Shown here: positions 45,944 to 54,897 of the stretch, piece by piece
Layout of the letters: each line of letters starts with the position of its first letter
Numbering within the stretch: position 1 is the stretch's first letter
Assembly (NCBI GenBank): GCA_002086835.1
Contig: MVIG01000009.1
Coordinates: forward strand, 1 to 64,000
Source of the DNA: Mycolicibacterium porcinum
GTDB lineage: Bacteria > Actinomycetota > Actinomycetes > Mycobacteriales > Mycobacteriaceae
DNA length: 64,000 nucleotides
Reading direction: 5' to 3'
Made by a program: the position numbers and the translations under genes
Notes under the pieces: generated by a model
What the model was told of the DNA's origin: nothing
The model's database searches: none
The model's input: only the letters and a program-made list of their open reading frames with translations

Positions 45944-45955
45944 TATAGTCGCCCC
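45944..45955 (+). promoter_or_regulatory. Leaderless promoter -10 of the small gene at 45956
   Basis: TATAGT at 45944-45949 is 6 nt before the GTG, with no ribosome-binding site; it lies after the pckG terminator, so the small gene likely has its own promoter. Confidence 0.55.
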
Positions 45956-46129
45956 GTGCAGCTCCTGACCGAAATCGCCTTGCGGCAACTGATCCGGCAG
46001 CGCATCCGCGCCGAGGTCGCCTACGACAGGGCAACCGCATCGACTCGGCTGATGGATGCCGAGGACATCGAGTACCAGGCTCGCCAGCTCGAGGCGTTCC
46101 GCGCATTGCGGCCCGCCCATGGCGGTTAG
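45956..46129 (+). CDS. Small 57-residue protein, probably leaderless
   Basis: Short helical charged protein (VQLLTEIALRQLIRQRIRAE, then a middle with DAEDIEYQARQLEAFRAL). I do not recognise a family. It is proposed as real because a consensus -10 stands exactly 6 nt before the GTG after a terminator, and because it fills the only gap between the pckG terminator and the convergent mmpL. An in-frame ATG at 45920 would add 12 residues (MSVGPERGYSRP) but would place the -10 element inside the coding region. It ends 5 nt before the mmpL stop on the other strand. Confidence 0.45.
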   Translation: MQLLTEIALRQLIRQRIRAEVAYDRATASTRLMDAEDIEYQARQLEAFRALRPAHGG

Positions 46130-46134
46130 ACCCG

Positions 46135-49100
46135 CTACCCGCGGGCCGTCTCCCGCGCCGGCCACCACATGCGCTCTCCCAGCAGACTCATCGCGGCGGG
46201 CACCAGGTACGTGCGCACCACGGTGATGTCGAGCAGCAGTCCGATGCCGACCGTCGATCCGATCTGCACCAGGTTGAGCACCGTCCCACTGGTGAGCGCA
46301 AACATCGTGATCGCGAAAACGACTCCCGCGGTGGTGATCACGCTGCCGGTGCTGCCGAACCCGCGGATGATGCCGCTGATCACGCCACTGTGGGATTCCT
46401 CGCGAATGCGGGCCGCGAACAGCATGCTGTAGTCGGCGCCGACGGCGACCAGGGCCATGAACGAGACGGGGAAAACCGACCAGTCCAGGTTGATCCCGAT
46501 GATGTGTTGCCAGATCAGCGTGGACATTCCGGCCGCCGCCCCGAACGACAGCACCACTGCCGCGATCATCAGCACGGGGGCGACCAGACTGCGCAGCATG
46601 ACGATCAGCACCATCAGCACGGCAGCGACCGCGACCACGCCGAAAAGTGCGAAGTCCCGCCAGGTCTGGTCGATGTGGCGCTGTGAGAGTGAGGCCAGGC
46701 CGGTCGATTCGATCTGAGCGTTCTCCAGAACGGTTCCCGTCGCCGCGTTGTTCGCCGCGGCGATGACATCGGGCACCGCGCCCATCGCCTCGGCGCCGTA
46801 GGGATTCACCGCCCACACCACCATCATCCGGGCGCTGTGCCCGTCGGGCGAGATGAGAAGGCGCTCACCCGCGGTGAATCTGCGGTCGCCGCGCCCCTCC
46901 TCGGGCAGGTAGAAGCCACGGCCCGCACCCGTGGCGGTATCGGCGGACAGGCGGTGCAGGAAGTCCGACGCTCGGTCGAGCCCGGCGCCGAGCTCGGTGG
47001 TGAGTGCCACCATGGTGTCGGTGCCGGATTTGACCTGACCCAGTCCGGTGGTGAGCCGGCCCAGACCTGTTGACAGTTCGTTGATTCCGGACATCAGCCG
47101 ATTGAGGTCCCCGCGGGTCTGCTCAGGCGTGCGGGTGCCCAGTTGGTCGAGCATGGTCCGAAGGCCTTTGATCGCCGCGCGGAGATCGGGCAGGGCGTCC
47201 AGGGCGATGCTCACCGGACGCTCGGGCACCAGCGGTGCGGCGAGGGTCAGACCGTTGATCGCCAGCAGTGCCTGTCCACCGGTGGCGGCGTTGAGATCGG
47301 CGAAGGCCTGACGCGCCCGGATGCAGTCCGCCGCGCAGCCCGGCCCGGGATCGGCTGCGGTGAGTGGGTCGAACACCGCGTGCACGGCCGCGGTGGGCGC
47401 CGCCAATTTGTCTCGGGTGGCGTCGATTTCGTTGACCGCCCCTTCCAACGCATCGGTGGCGCCGGACATGGTGCGCACCACGGTCGCCACGTCGAGGGAC
47501 CCGTCCGAGACGGTGTTGACCACTCGGTTCGCGGATTCGAGGGTGCCGAGCAGGTTTCGGGTCAGGGCGACGAGATCGTGGGCACCCTTGGTGAGTTCGG
47601 GGAGTCTGTCGGCCGCACCCGCGGAGCCGTCGTGCAGTTGGGTGACTCCGGCCGCGAGCTGTTTGAGTTGGGGGATGGCCTGCTCGACCCGGTCGTGTGC
47701 GTCGGCCAGGCCCTCGCCGACCTGAGCGGTTTGGGATCCGATCGCCGTCTCGGGCAACGGCTTTCCGTCGGGCCGGGTGATCGACCGGACGTAGGCCACC
47801 TGCGGAATGTTGCCGATCGACATCGCGATGAGGTCGAGCGCGGCCAGGTCGTCGGTGTTGCGCATGTCGTGGTCGGCGCGGATGGTGACGAATTCGGGTG
47901 CGGCCTCGTTGACGCCCCAGTGCCGGTAGACCGCGTCGTAGCCGCGCTTGCTGTCGGTGGACCGCAACTGCATGGCGTTCTCGTCGATGTTGGGCTGGAA
48001 CGTGAACAGCACTGCGCTGGTGGCGAGCAGGAACACCAGTGACGCGGCGACCAGGGCGGGTGCTCGGCGCACGATCGAGGCTCCGCGCCTGCGCCAGCGT
48101 CGCTCGTCGAGCGGCCGGGGTTCGGCGTACCCGCGGCGGCCCCACAGCGCCATGATGGCCGGGGTGAGCGTCAGGCTCACCGCCACGGTGATGGCGATCG
48201 ACAGTGCGATAGGCGGCCCGGCGGTGCGGAACATCCCGATCTTGGTGAACAGCATCGCCATTCCGGCCCCGGCGATGGTCAGCGCCGACGCGATGACGAT
48301 GCCCGCGGTGTGGGCGCCGGAGCGGGCCACCGAGTCGTCGACGGACAGCCCCTTCCGTCTGCCCTCGTGGTAGTTCGCCAGCAGGAAGATGCCGTAGTCG
48401 GTGCCGGCGCCGAGCACCATGGCGGTGACGAGCGCGATGGTGAAGTTGGATACCGACAGCAGCTCGCCTGCGCCGAGCCATGAGATCACCGGGCGGGCCA
48501 CACCCAGCGAAATGCCCACCGTGAGTAGGGGGATCATCGCGGTCAGCAACGAGCGGTATACCGCCAGCAGCAACAGCGTGATCAGCACGACCGAGACCAC
48601 GGTGATGATGGCCAGGGACGTGTCGATGGCCGAGAACAGGTCGGACAGAGTGGGGGCGGCGCCCGTGAAATGCACGTCGACGCCCGGCGGGCGCGGTAGC
48701 GCATCGACTGCGGCGCGGACGTTTTCGGTGGATCGGTGGGCGCGCGTGGAGCCGACGTCGCCGGTGGTCGCGACGATCAGGTGGATGGCTTTCCCGTCCG
48801 GGCTGAGTCCGAGTTTCTCCAGTCCCGGCGTGCCGTAGGTATCGAGTACATAGGCGACGTCGTCCTTGTCGGCCACCAGGCGCGATACCAGGTCGCGATA
48901 GTAGGCGGCGTCGGCGGCGCCGAGTTCCCGGTCGCTCGACACCACAATGCTGCCGACCGCCGTCGTGTCGGGGACCCCGAAATCGCGGGACATCTGCCGC
49001 AGGGTTTCTGTGGTCTGGCTTTCCGGGGTGAACGGCGCGGAATGTTCGGCGACCGTGCGTTCCAGCTGGGGAATCGCCAGGTTGAGCGTGCCGGCCAAGA

Positions 49101-49179
49101 CCAACCAGGCGCCGAGCACCCACCAGGCGTGCTTCGCGCAGGCCCGCGTGAGTTTGCCGAAGATCGCGAGATCATGCAT
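46135..49179 (-). CDS. MmpL family RND transporter
   Basis: Inner-membrane RND exporter of 1014 residues with no MmpS neighbour. N-terminal MHDLAIFGKLTRACAKHAWW leads into the first helix. Asp-Tyr pairs sit in GAGTDYGIFLLANYHEGRRK and VAVGADYSMLFAARIREES. A long second periplasmic loop holds coiled repeats (ELSTGLGRLTTGLGQVKSG) and an isolated cysteine pair (GCAADC). This loop resembles MmpL members with long helical insertions rather than MmpL3 or MmpL11. The start is ATG at 49177-49179. A perfect TetR-type palindrome lies 11 nt upstream, in the gap to the divergent TetR gene. The cargo is unknown; repression by that TetR is likely. Confidence 0.92.
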   Translation of the reverse strand: MHDLAIFGKLTRACAKHAWWVLGAWLVLAGTLNLAIPQLERTVAEHSAPFTPESQTTETLRQMSRDFGVPDTTAVGSIVVSSDRELGAADAAYYRDLVSRLVADKDDVAYVLDTYGTPGLEKLGLSPDGKAIHLIVATTGDVGSTRAHRSTENVRAAVDALPRPPGVDVHFTGAAPTLSDLFSAIDTSLAIITVVSVVLITLLLLAVYRSLLTAMIPLLTVGISLGVARPVISWLGAGELLSVSNFTIALVTAMVLGAGTDYGIFLLANYHEGRRKGLSVDDSVARSGAHTAGIVIASALTIAGAGMAMLFTKIGMFRTAGPPIALSIAITVAVSLTLTPAIMALWGRRGYAEPRPLDERRWRRRGASIVRRAPALVAASLVFLLATSAVLFTFQPNIDENAMQLRSTDSKRGYDAVYRHWGVNEAAPEFVTIRADHDMRNTDDLAALDLIAMSIGNIPQVAYVRSITRPDGKPLPETAIGSQTAQVGEGLADAHDRVEQAIPQLKQLAAGVTQLHDGSAGAADRLPELTKGAHDLVALTRNLLGTLESANRVVNTVSDGSLDVATVVRTMSGATDALEGAVNEIDATRDKLAAPTAAVHAVFDPLTAADPGPGCAADCIRARQAFADLNAATGGQALLAINGLTLAAPLVPERPVSIALDALPDLRAAIKGLRTMLDQLGTRTPEQTRGDLNRLMSGINELSTGLGRLTTGLGQVKSGTDTMVALTTELGAGLDRASDFLHRLSADTATGAGRGFYLPEEGRGDRRFTAGERLLISPDGHSARMMVVWAVNPYGAEAMGAVPDVIAAANNAATGTVLENAQIESTGLASLSQRHIDQTWRDFALFGVVAVAAVLMVLIVMLRSLVAPVLMIAAVVLSFGAAAGMSTLIWQHIIGINLDWSVFPVSFMALVAVGADYSMLFAARIREESHSGVISGIIRGFGSTGSVITTAGVVFAITMFALTSGTVLNLVQIGSTVGIGLLLDITVVRTYLVPAAMSLLGERMWWPARETARG

Positions 49180-49189
49180 TCCCGGATCG

Positions 49190-49238
49190 TAGACCAATCG
49201 GTCTATGAGTGGTGCACTAGGATGGATCGAACGGTCTA
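49190..49238. promoter_or_regulatory. TetR operators between mmpL and the divergent TetR gene
   Basis: TAGACC-AATC-GGTCTA (49190-49205) is a perfect 16-bp palindrome. A second site, TGGATC-GAAC-GGTCTA (49223-49238), keeps a perfect right arm and a 4/6 left arm at the same spacing. The first is beside the mmpL start and the second precedes the TetR start. Confidence 0.7.
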
Positions 49239-49264
49239 TTGGGACGATGGAGAGAGGGACGGCA

Positions 49265-49831
49265 GTGGCGGGCCCGCGGGAGCGTCTCATCCTGAGCGCC
49301 ATCGAGCTGATGCGTGAATACGGCGTCCATGCGACGGGGCTCAGCGATCTGCTGGATCGCAGCAACACCGCCCGTGGCTCGATCTACCAGCACTTTCCTG
49401 CCGGCAAAATTGAACTGATGGAACAGGCCACGCTGGAGGCCGGCCGGATCATCACCGCCAGGATCGAGGAGTTGACGCAGGCGCTGCCCGCCGAGGACGT
49501 GATCCGCGCCTTCATCGATGGCTGGAAACAGAACCTGATCGACAGTGAATTCAGCAGCGGGTGTCCCATCGTGGCAGCCGCCCAGGCTGGACCCGATGCG
49601 CTCGCGGTGCGTGAAGCCTCAGCCACGGTATTTGCTGATTGGGCGCGGGTGATCGCCGCATCGATCGAATCCAAGGGCGTTGACGCCGCGACCGCGGGCT
49701 CGCTCGGCAGCTTCGTCGTCAGCTCGCTCGAGGGCGCCATCATCCAGTGCCGCAGCTCCCGGTCGCTGCAACCACTCGACGACGCCGGGGCCGGCCTGAT
49801 GTTGCTGTTGCGCCAGGTCGGGGCTGACTGA
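49265..49831 (+). CDS. TetR family regulator (LmrA/YxaF-like)
   Basis: About 188 residues. The N-terminal HTH (about residues 8-55) includes GLSDLLDRSNTARGSIYQHF, the SIYQHFPxGKxEL form typical of the LmrA/YxaF branch. The C-terminal dimerisation part has SSGCPIVAAAQAG (conserved GCP) and the closing helix SSLEGAIIQCRSSRSLQPLD. The GTG start at 49265 is preferred because GAGAGAGGG lies upstream; an ATG at 49247 would lie just after the second operator. It is divergent from mmpL with two operators in the gap, so repression of that exporter is likely. Small hydrophobic inducers are common in this branch. Confidence 0.92.
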   Translation: MAGPRERLILSAIELMREYGVHATGLSDLLDRSNTARGSIYQHFPAGKIELMEQATLEAGRIITARIEELTQALPAEDVIRAFIDGWKQNLIDSEFSSGCPIVAAAQAGPDALAVREASATVFADWARVIAASIESKGVDAATAGSLGSFVVSSLEGAIIQCRSSRSLQPLDDAGAGLMLLLRQVGAD

Positions 49832-49834
49832 CCG

Positions 49835-50377
49835 TCAGGCCTTTGCGGCCAGTTCGGACCGGACCCGGGCGATCGTGGCGAATGCGTAGTCAGTGATTTC
49901 GGTGGTGGACATGGCAGCACCGGCCATCGACAACGAGCGGTAGCGTTCGTCGCCCAGAACCTCCTTCAGATGCGTGACGGCGGCGGTGATCTCGGGAAAA
50001 CTGGCGCGCGCGAGGGCTGAGGCGGCGAACCCGTTGATGGTCGCGGCCGATTCGTGATGGCCCATCTGATCCAGGACGGTGGCGAGCAGACCCAGACCGC
50101 TGCGCATCAGCTCGACGGTGCCGGTGTCGTGGTAGTGCCGGATGGTTTGGGTGATGTAGCCGAGAGCATCGTCGAACTCGCCGCCGCCGGCGGCCAGACC
50201 GGTGAGAAGGCCTGCAACGATTGATGATTGCTGACGGTCGCCGCTGTCGTCGGCGATGACCAGGGCGCGCCGGCTTTCCTTGCCGCAGCATAGTTCTTGG
50301 TAGTACTCGGGGGTCGAGTGGTATCCAAGCCGCTGCCTGGCCTGCGTGACCCACCAACCGTAGTCCGCCCTCGACAT
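49835..50377 (-). pseudogene. C-terminal remnant of an ATPase/LAL-type regulator
   Basis: The frame ends in ALGYITQTIRHYHDTGTVEL, LGLLATVLDQMGHHESAATI, INGFAASALARASFPEI and AVTHLKEVLGDERYRSLSMA. This closely follows the C-terminal TPR-like end of mycobacterial adenylate-cyclase/LuxR-type ATPases (where relatives read YxxAATIxGFA...PEIxxAxxHLxxxLGxxxYxxLxxxGxxM). Only about 180 residues remain; the catalytic or P-loop part and any DNA-binding part are missing. It lies at the boundary of the accessory island, so the gene was probably cut by an insertion or deletion. It is tail to tail with the TetR gene, 3 nt apart. Confidence 0.6.
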
Positions 50378-50590
50378 CGAAGATCCAAGACAAGGATGCG
50401 CAGCGGCAGGACTTGTCCCGCGGCAACCACGTTGCTGCGTCACCGGCACTCTTCTGCCTGCAGAGAGCGCGGCGCGTGTTGCGACGTTGTCGGGATTGCC
50501 TGCGAAAATCGCTGACAAATGCTTGGCTGCCGGTCGACGGTTACGGATTTCGCGGCTGCTAGGCCTTGATGACAGACGGAGTGAAGTCGG

Positions 50591-53500
50591 GTGGGCAGGT
50601 ATGGACATCGCTACAACCTCGGGGCGCTGCGAGCTTGCATCGGCAATTGTGCCAGCAGCGTCGCCTATTGGGCGTTTACGCCGTCACGAACATCGACGGA
50701 CGCAGGTCTGGCTCCACTGATACCGGGCTTCGACCGTGAACAGCACCAGATCTATGTGGATCACCTTAATGCTGCCCTGACAACCGACAACGTTTGCAAT
50801 ATCGCGCTCACCGGACGGTACGGTGCCGGAAAGTCCAGTGTCTTGCAGGAATTCGCCCGCCACAACCGCAAGCGGGTCCTGTTCCTGTCGCTATCGACTT
50901 TGGGGCCTGATGCCGACGATGAGTCCCGCACCAACCAGATCGAGAAGGAACTGGTGAAGCAACTCCTTCACCGGGAGAAGCCGTCTCGGTTGCCGCAATC
51001 ACGGTATCAGCGAATTGACCGGCTACCTCGGTGGCGAGCAGTGGGGGAGTCGGTATTCGGCCTGATCTCACTGGGCCTAGTGCTCTGGCTTTTCGGGGTG
51101 CTGCCAGCGCTTCCAGGCATGGCGGGCAATCACCCTTGGTGGCTTCGAGTCACCGCCGCGGTTGTCACGTCCATCGCAGCGATCTCACTTGTGGCGTGGA
51201 CGCGCCTCGCTGTGCATAACCGGCTGGTGGTATCCGCAGTCTCGGCAGGCGGGGCGTCAATCTCCCTAACAAAGTCCGAAAGCTACTTCGACAAGTATCT
51301 GGACGAGATCGTCTACTTCTTCGAGTCTGCACGCAATATCGACATCGTCATCTTCGAAGATCTAGACCGATTCGACGAGCCAGGTATCTTCGAGGCGCTC
51401 CGAGAGCTGAACACGTTGCTGAACAACAGTAAGCAAACAGAGGGCCGGTCAATCCGCTTCGTTTACGCGCTACGAGACAGCATCTTTGAGATGCTCGGCC
51501 ACGACACGAAATGCCAAGAAGGCGACGCCGCCAAGGCGGAGGCGGTTCGGGCGAACCGTACGAAGTTCTTCGACCTCGTGATACCTGTAGTCCCGTTCAT
51601 CACGCACCGAACCTCAAGGGATCTGCTAACTGAGATCCTCAACGAAGGCAATAACACTGCGTCGCAAGCCACTCGGATAAGCCCCGAGCTGATCGATCTA
51701 ACTGCACGCCACTTGCCGGACATGCGGCTACTGACCAACATCCGCAACGAATACTCGGTGTACGCAAAACGCCTTATCACAGACAAGCGGGGTATCGATG
51801 GGCTGCACCCCGACAAGCTATTCGCCATGGTCGTCTACAAGAACGTCCACCTTTCCGACTTCGAACACGTGTTGCTGGGAAGCAGCAATCTAGACACCAT
51901 CTACGGACTCAGTCGAGACCTGATCACTGAGTCCATCACCGTCCGACGCGCGCAACTTCGCGACATCGCCGATGCCGTGGCACTCGAACGAATCCTCGCT
52001 GAGCGGTCCTCAGAGTGGGGCGAACGCCTCGCCTGGTTCGTAAGGACGATTGCCGTCCTCCAAAATCCGAACATGCCCTTGCACGGATACCGCATCGGTG
52101 TCAACGAATTCGCAGTTTCTGCGGCAAGTACGGACTCCTTCTGGCGAGCCGTCTTCACAGAAGGAATTGGCGTCACCGCGACATTTTCAGCCCCAGGCTA
52201 TAACCCATTCACTGTCACAGTGACAGCCGACGATATCGGAATGCTGCTGGCAGACAGTCGAAAAGACGTACCGCACCTTGATAACTGGGACGGCAGAGAA
52301 CAAGACCAGCTGGCGCGAGCGGAAGTGCAACTCCGCGCTGACCTGGAGACCCTACGGACTGCCGACTTCTGCGACTTGGCCGAGCGGGCGGACTTCACTG
52401 TGACTCGCGGCGACACGAACGTGTCGTTCGAACGACTGCTCGCAGGCCACATCAACTCTGAGGTTGCCCGCGCTCTGATCGCCGAGGGGTTCATCGACCG
52501 CTACTACACCTTGTACGTGGGCCAGTACTACGGCCACCGAGTACCCCCAAACGCGATGAACTTCATCGTTCACAACATCGACACCAACCTGGCCGATCAC
52601 AACTACCACTTTGAAAACGACGACGAGATTGCCGCAGTGCTCCGAGAGACCAAGCGATCGTTCCTGTCCGAGGTGAGCGCCTACAACATCGGCATACTCG
52701 ACTACCTCCTCAAACAGGATGACCCTGGAGCCCACACCATTCTCGAGTCGCTTATCGGCCGCGGCGGCGAGCAAGAGCAGTCGTTCCTTCAGACATACCT
52801 GGCCGAGGGAATCCAAACCCTCGCTGCCGTGTCCTACCTCGCCGAACGCTGGCCGGATATCTTCACCCAGATTGTCCACAACGCCAACCTCACACGCGAC
52901 CAGAAGGTCGAACTTGTCGACATCGCGCTCGCTACTTCAAATCGCAAGATCGATTACCAACTAGACCAAGACGTCCGCAACTTGATGCAGAGCACCTACA
53001 AGTCTCTGCCGATACTCAGCCAACCGCCGGATACAGTCGACACGAACGCTGGTCCTCGGCAAACCTCAGACATCCAAGTACGTAACGCCGTGACGACGAT
53101 GAGGCGGGCTGGGTTCATCTGTGACGACCTAGCAGCACTCACCCCACGGGCAACACGCGTTATGGTCGAGAGCGACTGTTATACCTTGACGGCCGCCAAT
53201 TTGGCGGCCGCACTTGGTGATCCGGACACATTGAGCCTCGATCGCATCAAGGCTGTCGATGACAACGTCTACAACTTTGCGCTCAGGCACTCAGGCAAAT
53301 ACCTCGCGGCAATAGCCGCTGGTAACGGCCACGACGGCCAAACTGATCCCGGGACCAACGCGATTGCCGACGCCCGACCAGGAGCCAGGAACGCCGGCGC
53401 GACCACCGCAGCCAGAAGCCGGACGACGTGGACAGTTGCAGACCCGTCGGCCTTCGTTGACATCGTCACCGACCTTAGGCGCCACTCGAAAGAGCAGATC

Positions 53501-54487
53501 GCAGACATCATTTCGCGCGCCGACCCCGGCTGCATGATCGTCAGTCTTGGAGCGGTGCCGGACTCCACGTGGGAGGCCTTGTCACATTGCCAACGATTTC
53601 CCGCAACTCTGGCAAATGTCGACCGCCTGATAAGTCATCTGGGAGAACTCGACGCAGACCTGGCGGCCGTTCTCACCACGGCGGGCGCGATCACTATCCC
53701 TGCCGGTGACGCGATTGCAGACGACGATGACGACTCGTCACCCGTCTCAATCGAGGCGACGAAGCTTCGGGTGTCCGAAGCCATCCTGAACGCGACCGCG
53801 TCGATCCCGGATCCCGAAATGCGAGTCGGGTTAGTGGCGTCGCTTGAACTCGAGGAGTGGTTCCCGGTTGACCGCGTCCAACCAGAACCGGGCCCGTTGC
53901 TCGGGTTACTCATAGGCGAGCGAGTCTGCGCCGATGAGCGTGAACTCTTTGCTCGATTCGACACCGGCGACTGGACAACTCTGCGATATGCAATTGAACG
54001 GTCGGAAAAGTTCGTCGACTTCGTCACCGCTGAACTGCTTGGACGCAATATGACGTTGCGTCTCTTAGACAGCAACGATATCGGCAACGCTGTCAAGCGG
54101 GCCGTGCTCAACCGATTCGACGAGTTCATCCCGGCCGGAGATTGCGACGCACTCCTGGCTGCCGGACGCGCAGCCCTCACCATGAAGCACCACCTCGCTG
54201 CCGCCGAGATTGCCCGAATTGCGGCCGGCACCAGCAATCCTGACCTCGTTGTCCGCCTTCTCCATGCGTCGAGTGGCGAGGTCGGCGTTACTGACACCAT
54301 CCAATGCCTGATGGCACTGCCAGACCCGCACAATCAGCTCGAGGTATCTGAGGCGAGACTCACCTTCCCCAAGAATGATCACCACGCCGCTGTTCTCAAG
54401 CGACTCCAGGACGACGGTCGGATCACCATGAGGATCTACGCAAAAACATTGGGGAAGGGCGCGCGCATCGAGGTCCGCGTCAAATAG
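50591..54487 (+). CDS. YobI/KAP-like membrane P-loop NTPase (large)
   Basis: 1298-residue protein. Residues 40-90 carry LAPLIPGFDREQHQIYVDHL and the Walker A GRYGAGKSS (75-83). Two membrane helices follow (about 155-175 and 183-203), inserted between Walker A and Walker B, the hallmark of KAP- and YobI-like NTPases. Walker B is IVIFEDLDRF (252-261) and a sensor-like RFVYALRDSIF lies at 289-299. The rest (300-1298) has no known domain; it is alpha-helical, with WEALSHCQRFPATLANVDRL near residue 1000. Families of this kind are implicated in bacterial conflict and phage defence, with the effector unknown. The GTG start at 50591 is a choice without a firm ribosome-binding site. Base composition looks lower in GC than its neighbours (one line counted: 34 of 60). 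Confidence 0.85.
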   Translation: MGRYGHRYNLGALRACIGNCASSVAYWAFTPSRTSTDAGLAPLIPGFDREQHQIYVDHLNAALTTDNVCNIALTGRYGAGKSSVLQEFARHNRKRVLFLSLSTLGPDADDESRTNQIEKELVKQLLHREKPSRLPQSRYQRIDRLPRWRAVGESVFGLISLGLVLWLFGVLPALPGMAGNHPWWLRVTAAVVTSIAAISLVAWTRLAVHNRLVVSAVSAGGASISLTKSESYFDKYLDEIVYFFESARNIDIVIFEDLDRFDEPGIFEALRELNTLLNNSKQTEGRSIRFVYALRDSIFEMLGHDTKCQEGDAAKAEAVRANRTKFFDLVIPVVPFITHRTSRDLLTEILNEGNNTASQATRISPELIDLTARHLPDMRLLTNIRNEYSVYAKRLITDKRGIDGLHPDKLFAMVVYKNVHLSDFEHVLLGSSNLDTIYGLSRDLITESITVRRAQLRDIADAVALERILAERSSEWGERLAWFVRTIAVLQNPNMPLHGYRIGVNEFAVSAASTDSFWRAVFTEGIGVTATFSAPGYNPFTVTVTADDIGMLLADSRKDVPHLDNWDGREQDQLARAEVQLRADLETLRTADFCDLAERADFTVTRGDTNVSFERLLAGHINSEVARALIAEGFIDRYYTLYVGQYYGHRVPPNAMNFIVHNIDTNLADHNYHFENDDEIAAVLRETKRSFLSEVSAYNIGILDYLLKQDDPGAHTILESLIGRGGEQEQSFLQTYLAEGIQTLAAVSYLAERWPDIFTQIVHNANLTRDQKVELVDIALATSNRKIDYQLDQDVRNLMQSTYKSLPILSQPPDTVDTNAGPRQTSDIQVRNAVTTMRRAGFICDDLAALTPRATRVMVESDCYTLTAANLAAALGDPDTLSLDRIKAVDDNVYNFALRHSGKYLAAIAAGNGHDGQTDPGTNAIADARPGARNAGATTAARSRTTWTVADPSAFVDIVTDLRRHSKEQIADIISRADPGCMIVSLGAVPDSTWEALSHCQRFPATLANVDRLISHLGELDADLAAVLTTAGAITIPAGDAIADDDDDSSPVSIEATKLRVSEAILNATASIPDPEMRVGLVASLELEEWFPVDRVQPEPGPLLGLLIGERVCADERELFARFDTGDWTTLRYAIERSEKFVDFVTAELLGRNMTLRLLDSNDIGNAVKRAVLNRFDEFIPAGDCDALLAAGRAALTMKHHLAAAEIARIAAGTSNPDLVVRLLHASSGEVGVTDTIQCLMALPDPHNQLEVSEARLTFPKNDHHAAVLKRLQDDGRITMRIYAKTLGKGARIEVRVK

Positions 54488-54897
54488 TCAAATAACTGGG
54501 CGTGCGAGCGCACTGTTTCGCCCTGGTGGCTGATGATCATATGGTTGGTTGACTTGCCTCGACGAGCTGAGGCGGTCTGCCGGTGCCACGGTTCCCCTCT
54601 CCTTCCTGCCTGAATACGATCGCCCCCTTGGCGTAATTACACCGCAAAAACCTCTAGGGTTTGCAGCGCTGTTGCGCCGATGAGGTTTGTACTGGGCCGA
54701 TGTTCAACGGTCTATTCGATTGGTCCCAAAGACTTCTCGGGCATGCTGTCGTTGGCGTAGTTCGCTGACGTCGGTAACGCCGCATCCTTTGGCTGGGCGC
54801 TACCTGAGCTGTTCGAGCGTTGTCGAGTGCCGATTTGATGACTTGGCGAGGTAGGTGTTGTCGCGGTCGGCTCATGCCAAGGTGCTTCAACTCGGTA
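54488..54897. other. Gene-free stretch after the YobI-like gene
   Basis: 410 nt with no convincing gene on either strand. A weak hairpin (GTGCG-AG-CGCAC, 54502-54513, then TGTTT) right after the stop may aid termination. A short open frame on the minus strand has no recognisable motifs and is not called. It reads as non-coding filler or decayed sequence. Confidence 0.6.

Noticed and set aside
54502..54513. Small dyad after the YobI-like stop as a terminator
   Set aside because: The stem is only 5 bp with a 2-nt centre and the T run is weak; noted but not listed as a terminator.
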